A stretch of 27,156 nucleotides of DNA from Aalborgiella sp031422495. GTDB lineage: Bacteria; Pseudomonadota; Gammaproteobacteria; Burkholderiales; Burkholderiaceae_C. The DNA lies in assembly GCA_031422495.1 (NCBI GenBank), contig JANPLX010000224.1:1-27156 (forward strand), written 5' to 3'. The stretch's first letter is position 1. Each line of letters starts with the position of its first letter. The translations under genes and the position numbers were made by a program. Under the pieces are notes generated by a model that did not search any database, was not told the DNA's origin, and worked only from the letters and a program-made list of their open reading frames with translations. Positions 16,868 to 23,261 of this stretch are shown here, in pieces.

Positions 16868-17358
16868 TGCGCAGTCTCCAGTTCCAAGCGCTGTGGGTCT
16901 AGCAAATTGCCGAAGATGCCAAAGACGCAAAACAAACCGCCCACTGGCATCGCCAGATAAGCCCAAAACATAGACACGCCTTCCAGCCCGATGACGGACT
17001 GCACAGCGCCACGGTTAGCGTAGTTCCAACCCCAGTAAATAATCAGCAAAATCAACAACATAGCTGCAGCAAACACCACAAAATCAAGCACGCGCTTTAA
17101 CTTTGGCGGACTCCAGCGGTACAGCACGTCTACACTGACCATCGCACCTTGGCGAAAGGCGGTGGGAATGCCTAAAAACACCATCCAAATCAAGCTAAAG
17201 CGAATCAACACCTCGGTCCATTCAGCCGGCTGTTCCAATACAAATCGGGTGACGATTTGGAACATGCCTAGGCAGGATGCGATCACCAACATCGCGCAGG
17301 CTGCGAGCATGGAGGCGTGGGTTGTCCAATGCTCCAGCTTCAAAAAAGTGTTTTTCAC
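16864..17358 (-). CDS. dctQ: TRAP transporter small permease, DctQ-like
   Basis: 164 residues with four hydrophobic segments, matching DctQ topology. The central EWTEVLIRFSLIWMVFLGIP segment is the DctQ family signature, with Glu and Arg conserved in many members. The start is GTG at 17358, preceded by an AAAGG element about 8 bases upstream. It overlaps dctM by 4 bases. A 125-base gap separates it from dctP upstream, and a repeat-derived hairpin lies in that gap. Together with dctP and dctM it forms a complete transporter. Confidence 0.92.
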   Translation of the reverse strand: MKNTFLKLEHWTTHASMLAACAMLVIASCLGMFQIVTRFVLEQPAEWTEVLIRFSLIWMVFLGIPTAFRQGAMVSVDVLYRWSPPKLKRVLDFVVFAAAMLLILLIIYWGWNYANRGAVQSVIGLEGVSMFWAYLAMPVGGLFCVFGIFGNLLDPQRLELETAQ

Positions 17359-17381
17359 AGTTAAAACCTTTAAATCAATAA

Positions 17382-17458
17382 AAATACGCCGTTACTAGCC
17401 TTATTTAAGCTGTAGCCGGCGTATTTGTTGCCTAAGTAGCTATTAAATAAATAGCAAT
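17382..17458 (-). repeat. Interspersed palindromic repeat plus extra inverted arm between dctP and dctQ
   Basis: A copy of the repeat occupies 17409-17458 with the same 20-10-15 layout, written on the minus strand. A second, oppositely oriented fragment, AAATACGCCG (17382-17391), pairs perfectly with CGGCGTATTT (17417-17426). In the dctP-to-dctQ transcript this gives a stem of 10 pairs followed by a T-rich stretch. It therefore resembles an intercistronic attenuator or RNA-stabilizing hairpin. Confidence 0.75.
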
Positions 17459-17483
17459 TTAAGCTGACTTTGTATCTAAGAAA

Positions 17484-18455
17484 TTACTTCACAGCGCGAA
17501 TTTTGTCGATTTCAGCTTTGCCAAATTGCTTTTCAAACTCAGCATTCACAGGGCCGAGCACAGCAACAAACTTGGCTTTATCCAAATTCTCAACCACGCT
17601 CATGCCCTTGCTTTTCAGCTCAGCAGCGCCTTTGGCATCGTCTTCGTCCACCCGTGCGCGGTTGGCTTTCACTGCCTCTTTCGCAGCTTCCATGAAGGCG
17701 GTTTTATCAGCGGCAGAGAGCTTGTCAAAAGCGGCTTTGCTCATCAACATCACGCAGGGTGAATAGACGTGGCCAGTCAGTGACAAATGCTTTTGCACTT
17801 GGTCAAATTTAGCTGCCATGATGACGGACAACGGGTTTTCTTGGCCGTCCACAGTGCCTTGTTGAAGCGCAGTGAAGACTTCAGGGAAAGCCATCGGTGT
17901 AGGCACAATTCCGAAGCCCTTGTAAGCGGCAATATGCACTGGGTTTTCCATGGTGCGCATTTTCAAGCCCTTCAAATCGTCAGGCGAATTCACCGCACGC
18001 TTGCTGTTGGTCATGTGGCGCACACCGTTTTCACCCCAAGCCAGCGCTTTGAAGCCTTTGGCCTCAAACTTGGCCAACATCGCTTGGCCAATAGGGCCGT
18101 CCAACACCGCACGTGCATGCGCTTTGTCGCGGAACAGGAAAGGAATGTCAAAAATGCGCGCTTCTGGCACAAAATTTGGCACAGGACCGGTGGAGGTGAA
18201 GGTCAATTCCTGCGTGCCCAATTGCACCGCTTCAATCGACTCACGCTCACCACCGAGTGAACCCGAGTAAAAATTTTGAATCTTGATCCGACCTTGGGTA
18301 CGCTTTTCAACTTCTTTGGCAAACACATCCACACCAACACCTTGGTGCGAGTTTTGCGCAATAGAAATGCTAGAACGCATGGTTGTCTGCGCAGCAGCAG
18401 CAGCAACCAAGCCAAAAGCCAAAGCGGCGGCGGTAAAAATGGAAGTGAGTTTCAT
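17484..18455 (-). CDS. dctP: TRAP transporter periplasmic substrate-binding protein, DctP-like
   Basis: 323 residues from the ATG at 18455. A GGAGA Shine-Dalgarno 8 bases upstream favours this over the preceding TTG. A signal peptide (about 1-22, ending AAAAQ) precedes mature DctP-family sequence: QNSHQGVGVDVFAKEVEKR, NFYSGSLGGERE, GLKMRTMENPVHIAAYKGFG and PMAFPEVFTALQQGTVDGQENP. The Arg in LKMRT is the conserved residue that binds a substrate carboxylate in this family, so an organic acid substrate is likely. It is the first gene of the transporter operon, separated from dctQ by the hairpin-forming repeat. This may raise binding-protein output relative to the permease. Confidence 0.94.
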   Translation of the reverse strand: MKLTSIFTAAALAFGLVAAAAAQTTMRSSISIAQNSHQGVGVDVFAKEVEKRTQGRIKIQNFYSGSLGGERESIEAVQLGTQELTFTSTGPVPNFVPEARIFDIPFLFRDKAHARAVLDGPIGQAMLAKFEAKGFKALAWGENGVRHMTNSKRAVNSPDDLKGLKMRTMENPVHIAAYKGFGIVPTPMAFPEVFTALQQGTVDGQENPLSVIMAAKFDQVQKHLSLTGHVYSPCVMLMSKAAFDKLSAADKTAFMEAAKEAVKANRARVDEDDAKGAAELKSKGMSVVENLDKAKFVAVLGPVNAEFEKQFGKAEIDKIRAVK

Positions 18456-18831
18456 CAAAAATTCTCCAATTAAAAATGAGTAAAAACAACGGATGCGTGA
18501 TCTTATCTCAGGGCATCCATGAAAGGCTGTAAACCAGCCTCAAACGCCAGCTAGGCTAGGGAAAACGAGGAGTTATTTCAATCTCTAACTTCTAGATTTT
18601 TTTATGTGAATATTACCCAAATACTTGGGTGTTCTTTGCTCCAAAAAGCCTGCCTGCCGTCTGAAAATCTGGTTTATTGATTGACATTGCAACAACGGTT
18701 CTCTTACAAATTTGTAACTTTAACCTTAATTTTTATGACGCAGTAATTTAATAAGCGTAGGATAAAGTTTTATTTGTAGAAAATATGATTCTTTTTGTTT
18801 GTTTTTGTTAACTTTTTAAAAAGGCGCTGCT
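18456..18831. other. 376-bp divergent intergenic region between dctP and the first secreted-protein gene
   Basis: AT-rich non-coding DNA holding the promoters for both directions. I see one strong structure, the palindrome at 18615-18630, and two blocks (TTGTAACTTTAACCTTAA near 18709 and TAATAAGCGTAG near 18749) that have counterparts upstream of the second secreted-protein gene. No RNA gene or open frame with homology was recognised. Confidence 0.6.
18615..18630. promoter_or_regulatory. 16-bp palindrome ACCCAA-N4-TTGGGT upstream of secreted protein 1
   Basis: A perfect inverted repeat with an ATAC spacer, 201 bases before the start codon. The same palindrome, with its flanks ATGTGAATA and GTGTT, recurs upstream of the tandem paralogue at 19652-19667, although other upstream sequence has diverged. 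This suggests a shared operator. The binding protein is unknown. Confidence 0.6.
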
Positions 18832-19587
18832 ATGAAAAAACTATTCATCTTATTGGCCGCTGTGCTAACTTTTACAACCACAGCGTTTGCGCAAATCGGT
18901 AGCGCAGACAAAGACTTGGTGTTTACACCCATCACCCCTTGCCGCATTGTTGACACTCGCAGTGCTGGTGGTGCAGTTCTAGCAGGCTCAACGCGCGTCT
19001 TCAAAGCTTGGGGGGCAAACTACACAGCGCAAGGTGGTAGCCTTACCAATTGTGGCCTGCTGCAGAGCAACGATGTAGCAGCTTTGGCGCTCAATTTGGT
19101 GGTGGTTGCGCCATCTGCTGACGGCTATGTCACGGCGTATCCAGTCGGTGTTGCAAGACCAAACGCTTCGACCCTCAACTACAAGCCAAACGACGTACTG
19201 GCCAACAGCGCCATTTTAAAAGTTAACCAAACAACCTCCGATTGGAATCTTTACTCCCTCGCCACCACACATTTGGTGGTGGATGTGGTGGGGTATTACA
19301 GCAAGCCAGCGCCGACTGCGCTGGAATGTTTGTCAGTGAGTGATGGAAATACGACGGTACCTGCTTCTATTGCGCTACAAAGCGTTACCGCACCATTTTG
19401 CGACGCTGGCTACTCAAAAACTGCAACATCGTGTAGTTTTTTTGGCAATCAATTGGTGGTAAGAAGAACTGAGACCAGCAGTTTGGACGCTACTGGTGCA
19501 ACATCCTCCTGCACCTACGATAACCCCGCTCCTACTGCACAAAATGTATTTATAACTTCTACTTGCTGCCGTATTCCAGGACGATAA
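18832..19587 (+). CDS. Secreted protein with beta-rich domain and Cys-rich C-terminus, paralogue 1
   Basis: 251 residues. The signal peptide is residues 1-20 (MKKLFILLAAVLTF to AFA, cleavage before Gln). Residues about 28-160 form a domain with PCRIVDTR, VAALALNLVVVAPSADGYVTAYPVG, STLNYKPNDVLANSAILKV and THLVVDVVGYYSKP. This pattern resembles a roughly 120-residue beta-sandwich-type domain seen in many secreted actinobacterial proteins (recalled, not searched). The C-terminal part has six cysteines in the order C, C, C, C, CC and ends TCCRIPGR. No enzymatic motif is seen. AAGG lies about 10 bases before the ATG. A paralogue follows immediately. Export by Sec and onward passage through the nearby T2SS is speculative. 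Confidence 0.85.
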   Translation: MKKLFILLAAVLTFTTTAFAQIGSADKDLVFTPITPCRIVDTRSAGGAVLAGSTRVFKAWGANYTAQGGSLTNCGLLQSNDVAALALNLVVVAPSADGYVTAYPVGVARPNASTLNYKPNDVLANSAILKVNQTTSDWNLYSLATTHLVVDVVGYYSKPAPTALECLSVSDGNTTVPASIALQSVTAPFCDAGYSKTATSCSFFGNQLVVRRTETSSLDATGATSSCTYDNPAPTAQNVFITSTCCRIPGR

Positions 19588-19604
19588 ATCCTAGTTTTAA
19601 ATTC

Positions 19605-19639
19605 AAAAAGCCGCCAGACTCACATCTAGCGGCTTTTTT
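19605..19639 (+). terminator. Intrinsic terminator after secreted protein 1
   Basis: GCCGCCAGA (19610-19618) pairs with TCTAGCGGC (19625-19633) over a 6-base loop, with one C-A mismatch, and is followed by six T. It is almost the same hairpin as the two at 20680 and 21751. Confidence 0.9.
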
Positions 19640-19651
19640 CATGTGAATAGT

Positions 19652-19667
19652 ACCCAAAAACTTGGGT
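19652..19667. promoter_or_regulatory. 16-bp palindrome ACCCAA-N4-TTGGGT upstream of secreted protein 2
   Basis: Same palindrome and flanks as 18615-18630, with AAAC as spacer, 215 bases before the start codon of the second paralogue and just after the terminator of the first. Each paralogue therefore appears to have its own promoter. The rest of the 295-base gap is AT-rich and holds the TTGTAACTTTTTCCTTAA block near 19770. Confidence 0.6.
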
Positions 19668-19882
19668 GTTAAAAGCGCCAAAAATTAGTCGACCTTTTGT
19701 ACATTGGGTATCAACACTGACATTATTAGCGTGTTGTTTGTATTGTTTGTGTTGTTTTATTTTCGAACTTGTAACTTTTTCCTTAACTTTGAATACACCT
19801 TGAATTTATAAGCTTATTATGAGGTTTCATTTATTGGGAGTGCGATTGTTTGCTTTTTATTAACTTTACATAAGGGGATGCA

Positions 19883-20662
19883 ATGAAAAAACTTTTGATC
19901 ATGTTGGCCGCCGCGCTAACTTTCACGACGACAGCGTTTGCGCAAATTGGTAGCTTGTCTGCTGATTTGGTGTTTACGCCCATCACCCCGTGCCGTATTT
20001 TGGACACGCGGTTAATAGGAGGAGGAGCTGGGACGCCGATTGCGGCTGGTACCACTAGTAGCTACTTTACGGGAGGAGTTGCTAGCTTCGCTGGTGCAGG
20101 TGGTTCAGCCACCAATTGCGGCCTCCAGACTGCTGGGTTGAATATTGCTGCAGTAGCTGTCAATTTCGTCGCAGTTGGACCCTCTGCAGCAGGCTACATC
20201 ACTGTCTTTCCTGCTGGCGGTGCGCAGCCTACAGCGTCTACGCTCAACTACACCGCTGGCGAAGTTGTTGCCAATTCCGCTATAGTGAAAGTCTCTCAAG
20301 TTTCGAGCACAGCAATGTCTATTTATAGCTTAGCCACAACGCATGTGGTGGCGGATGTGACTGGGTATTACTCTAAACCAATATCAGCAGGTTCGCTTGA
20401 ATGTACGCTGGTTACTGCGAATCATTCTTTAGCTATCAACTTTGCAAGTTATCAGTACAGTACGGCAACATGTCCTGCAACACACCCTGTCGTGGTATCG
20501 CCTTATTGCTACAATAATGATAACCCGAGTGTGTACTCGACTGGTAGCGCCGCCAACGGCTTTGGGAACTTTGGTGGTCCATGGTGTGGTTGGCGTAATG
20601 TGTCTGGTGCCGCTGCCAGCGTTATTCAGGGTCAAACTTGTTGCCGTATTCCAGGACGATAA
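19883..20662 (+). CDS. Secreted protein with beta-rich domain and Cys-rich C-terminus, paralogue 2
   Basis: 259 residues. The signal peptide is nearly identical to that of paralogue 1 (residues 1-20, ending AFA). The domain is the same: PCRILDTR, IAAVAVNFVAVGPSAAGYITVFPAG, STLNYTAGEVVANSAIVKV and THVVADVTGYYSKP. The C-terminal section after about residue 172 is largely different from paralogue 1. It keeps LEC near the beginning, four more spaced or paired cysteines and the identical end TCCRIPGR, and it has a Gly/Trp-rich stretch (GFGNFGGPWCGW). AAGGGG is a good ribosome-binding site 6 bases before the ATG. Conserved ends around a divergent middle suggest diversifying change of an exposed binding surface. 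Confidence 0.85.
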   Translation: MKKLLIMLAAALTFTTTAFAQIGSLSADLVFTPITPCRILDTRLIGGGAGTPIAAGTTSSYFTGGVASFAGAGGSATNCGLQTAGLNIAAVAVNFVAVGPSAAGYITVFPAGGAQPTASTLNYTAGEVVANSAIVKVSQVSSTAMSIYSLATTHVVADVTGYYSKPISAGSLECTLVTANHSLAINFASYQYSTATCPATHPVVVSPYCYNNDNPSVYSTGSAANGFGNFGGPWCGWRNVSGAAASVIQGQTCCRIPGR

Positions 20663-20679
20663 AGCCTAGTAATTTCAAC

Positions 20680-20714
20680 AAAAAAGCCGCCAGACTCTCA
20701 TCTGGCGGCTTTTT
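20680..20714. terminator. Bidirectional intrinsic terminator between secreted protein 2 and the metK fragment
   Basis: GCCGCCAGA (20686-20694) and TCTGGCGGC (20701-20709) form a perfect 9-bp stem, with an A-run before and a T-run after, so it can stop transcription from both sides. It is the same unit as the terminator after the intact metK stop. Confidence 0.9.
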
Positions 20715-20735
20715 GCATTACAGCTAAGTAAGTGC

Positions 20736-20930
20736 TTACAAACCCGCAGAAGCACGTAGCGCTGCAACTTTGTCTGTCTTTTCCCACGTGAATTCTGGCT
20801 CGTCGCGGCCGAAGTGGCCGTAGGCGGCTGTTTTTTCGTAGATGGGGCGAAGCAAATCTAGCATTTGGATGATGCCTTTTGGACGCAGGTCAAAGTGCTC
20901 TTGCACCAAGGCGGACAATTTCTCGTCAGA
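20736..20930 (-). pseudogene. metK: Duplicated 3' fragment of metK (last 64 codons and stop)
   Basis: The 195 bases match the end of the metK copy at 21806-22000 with about 14 differences, roughly 93 percent identity. Only one amino acid differs: Gln in place of Leu in the IIxMLDLL segment. Homology stops abruptly at codon SDEK on the 5' side and continues through the stop into the terminator on the 3' side. The fragment lacks the whole catalytic N-terminal and central domain and has no start of its own, so it is non-functional. The Gln agrees with Escherichia coli MetK (recalled), so this fragment looks like the end of a formerly functional allele. A spurious 14-codon extension precedes it. 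Confidence 0.93.
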
Positions 20931-21030
20931 CAGCAAGGTTTCCAAATAGCCGAAAATTAATTTGTATGTCATTTTCTTTTAATATAGAATTCAGCCGTTA
21001 TTTGTCATAACTAAACCTGAAAAAATCCAA

Positions 21031-21735
21031 ATGCAAAATAATCGTTTAAAAACAATGAAGCAAGCCAGCACATTAATGCTAGCTTTGTCGGCGGCTTTTT
21101 TGGTTGCCGCTTGCGGTAGCGGATCGGGAACTCCGACAGCGGATGCCACAGCTGCAAATACAACGCCAAGTCCTACACCGACGCCGACGCCAACACCAGC
21201 GCCAACGCCTGCGCCGACTCCCACACCAGCTTCAATCTTCAGACTAGTTCCTAAGGCGGGCGGTGGTAGCTATGCTTTAACGGAATGCGTTTTTGACAGT
21301 TCTACTGGATTAATGTGGCAAGGCCGGACTACCACTGGTTTGCGAGCAAGCTATAACGGTTACACCAATTACGACGACACCAACGCATTGCAAATTAACT
21401 ATCCTTTGGGTGGCGTGCCAGGGCCACTAGCGCCAACACAGGCACAGGTCAATGCTAGTGATAATTCAGTAGGTTTCAAAAACGCCGTCAATGCAACTGC
21501 TTTGTGTGGTTTCAGTGATTGGAGGGTGCCTACGCGAGATGATCTAAGAAGTTTGGAATATACGACAGATACTAATCCTATAGCGTGGTTTCCAAATATT
21601 GGAACGTCACATTTTTGGTCTTCGACACTAGGCACGGCTGATGCTGGTGCAGCATATTCCGTTGATGTTGCAGGATCCATGCCAAACGTTAGTCTACAAC
21701 GCGGTAGTCGAATTGCGGTTATGTTAGTACGATAA
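21031..21735 (+). CDS. Predicted lipoprotein with DUF1566/Lcl-type C-terminal domain, paralogue 1
   Basis: 234 residues (226 if the ATG at 21055 is used; neither start has a clear Shine-Dalgarno). A lipoprotein signal peptide ends with the lipobox LVAAC, followed by a Pro/Thr repeat linker (PTPTPTPTPAPTPAP) that would extend the domain from the membrane. The C-terminal domain (from about residue 80) carries DSSTGLMWQGRT, FKNAVNATALCGFSDWRVPTRDDL and HFWSST, the DUF1566 signature. Such domains occur in surface proteins of Gram-negative bacteria; the function is unknown. The gene lies between the metK fragment and the main metK copy and is a paralogue of the lipoprotein at 23262. Confidence 0.85.
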   Translation: MQNNRLKTMKQASTLMLALSAAFLVAACGSGSGTPTADATAANTTPSPTPTPTPTPAPTPAPTPTPASIFRLVPKAGGGSYALTECVFDSSTGLMWQGRTTTGLRASYNGYTNYDDTNALQINYPLGGVPGPLAPTQAQVNASDNSVGFKNAVNATALCGFSDWRVPTRDDLRSLEYTTDTNPIAWFPNIGTSHFWSSTLGTADAGAAYSVDVAGSMPNVSLQRGSRIAVMLVR

Positions 21736-21750
21736 AGTACCCCAATATCA

Positions 21751-21784
21751 AAGAAGCCGCCAGACTCACATCTGGCGGCTTTTT
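21751..21784. terminator. Intrinsic terminator between lipoprotein 1 and metK
   Basis: GCCGCCAGA (21756-21764) and TCTGGCGGC (21771-21779) form a perfect 9-bp stem followed by five T on the plus strand. On the minus strand the tail is TTCTTT, so it is probably weaker for metK. Third copy of the same hairpin within 2.2 kb. Confidence 0.9.
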
Positions 21785-21805
21785 GCTTTTCAGCTAAGTG
21801 AGTGC

Positions 21806-22991
21806 TTACAAACCCGCAGACGCACGCAGCGCTGCAACTTTGTCTGTCTTTTCCCAAGTGAACTCTGGCTCGTCACGACCGAAGTGGCCGTAGGCGGCGG
21901 TCTTTTCGTAGATGGGGCGCAGCAAATCTAGCATCAAGATGATGCCTTTGGGGCGCAGGTCAAAGTGCTCTTGCACCAAGGCGGACAATTTCTCGTCAGA
22001 CATGATGCCGGTGCCTTCGGTGTAGACGGTGACGTTCATCGGCTTGGCCACGCCAATCGCGTAGGCGACTTGGATCTGGCACTGCTTGGCCAAGCCAGCG
22101 GCGACGATGTTTTTTGCGACATAACGTGCTGCGTAAGCGGCAGAGCGGTCAACTTTCGATGGGTCTTTGCCTGAGAAAGCGCCGCCACCGTGTGGGCAAG
22201 CGCCGCCGTAGGTGTCCACAATGATTTTGCGACCTGTCAAACCGCAATCGCCTTGCGGACCGCCGATGACGAAACGACCGGTGGGGTTGATCAAGTACTT
22301 GGTGTCTTTGGTGATCATTTCTTTTGGTAAGACCGGCAAAATGATTTGCTCAATCACAGAGTCAATGAAGCTTTGCTTCATTTTGTGCTGCGTCTCTGAC
22401 TGGTCTGGATCGTGCTGGCTAGACAACACCACGGTGTCGATGCTGACGGGTTTGCCGTCCACATAGCGCATGGTCACTTGGCTTTTGGCATCTGGGCGCA
22501 GGTAAGGCATGCGGCCATCTTTACGCAACTGCGCTTGGCGCTCGACCAAACGGTGCGCGTAGTAAATCGGCGCTGGCATCAAATCAGGCGTTTCGTCACA
22601 GGCATAGCCAAACATCAGGCCTTGGTCGCCCGCGCCGATGTTGAGGTGGTCATCGCTAGCGTGGTCCACACCTTGGGCAATGTCGTTGGACTGCTTGTCA
22701 TAGCAGACCATGACCGCGCAGCCTTTGTAGTCAATACCGTAGTCGGTGTTGTCGTAGCCAATGCGTTTGATGGTGTCACGCGCAACTTGGATGTAGTCCA
22801 CGTGTGCGTTGGTGGTGATTTCACCTGCCAAAAACGACCAAGCCGGTGTTGCACAAGGTCTCAGCAGCGACGCGGCTACGTGGGTCTTGCTTGAAAATAG
22901 CGTCGAGAATAGCGTCAGAAATCTGGTCGGCCACCTTGTCTGGGTGGCCTTCAGAGACGGATTCGGATGTGAAGAGGAAATCGCTTGCCAT
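21806..22991 (-). pseudogene. metK: S-adenosylmethionine synthetase gene metK with a 1-base frameshift
   Basis: MetK makes S-adenosylmethionine from methionine and ATP in the cytoplasm. The start is ATG 22991 (MASDFLFTSESVSEGHPDK), with GGAG 9 bases upstream. The frame runs to AAETLCNTGLVV, then shifts at a run of five A (plus strand 22830-22834) into a stop. The other frame resumes at AGEITTNAHVDYIQVARDTIKRIGYDN and runs to the stop at 21806. Removing one base gives a 394-residue protein of normal length. It would carry GHPDK, GDQGLMFGYACDET, FVIGGPQGDCGLTGRKI and the phosphate loop GGGAFSGKD. All known catalytic segments are otherwise intact. Because metK is normally essential, a homopolymer sequencing error is the first suspect; true inactivation would require another copy elsewhere. 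Confidence 0.9.
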
Positions 22992-23261
22992 GGTTATAAA
23001 CTCCATAAGGTGTAACTTTTTGAGGGTCACGGTTTAAAAGGACGCGTTGCCTTGAACCTTAGGAGCCTTGGCGAACGCTTTAGCAGATATCTTTAACGTC
23101 GCCCTGCAAGTAGTTCAGTTAACTCAGCGACACCTAGGATTTTAGCAGAAAACGTGATTTTGGCTAGCAAGTAAGTATTGAAATAAGAATTGATGTAGGG
23201 CGAATGTAACTTGCAAAAGCTTAGCGTTATGTTTATGCTGTGCATTATTGAAAGATAGTTT
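22992..23261. other. Divergent intergenic region between metK and lipoprotein 2
   Basis: 270 bases. On the minus strand a TAAAAT element near 23140 could be the -10 of metK, leaving a leader of roughly 140 bases. The leader contains short complementary stretches such as AAGGCTCCTAAGG. I compared it by eye with SAM and SAH riboswitch consensus features and could not make a convincing match. Nothing clear is seen for the plus-strand promoter. Confidence 0.4.

Noticed and set aside
16868..16966. N-terminal extension of the DctM reading frame by 33 codons
   Set aside because: It lies inside dctQ in another frame; the ATGA overlap gives a standard start with a normal DctM N-terminus.
20931..20972. 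Fourteen-codon extension making the metK fragment look like a 78-residue gene
   Set aside because: The extension has no homology to MetK, no ribosome-binding site and begins exactly where the metK homology breaks off.
21160..21230. CCGACGCCA-type direct repeats
   Set aside because: They encode the Pro-Thr stalk of the lipoprotein at 21031, a common low-complexity linker.
22992..23150. SAM or SAH riboswitch in the metK leader
   Set aside because: Complementary stretches exist, but I could not fit the conserved core of any known SAM- or SAH-sensing class by eye; a covariance-model search would be needed.
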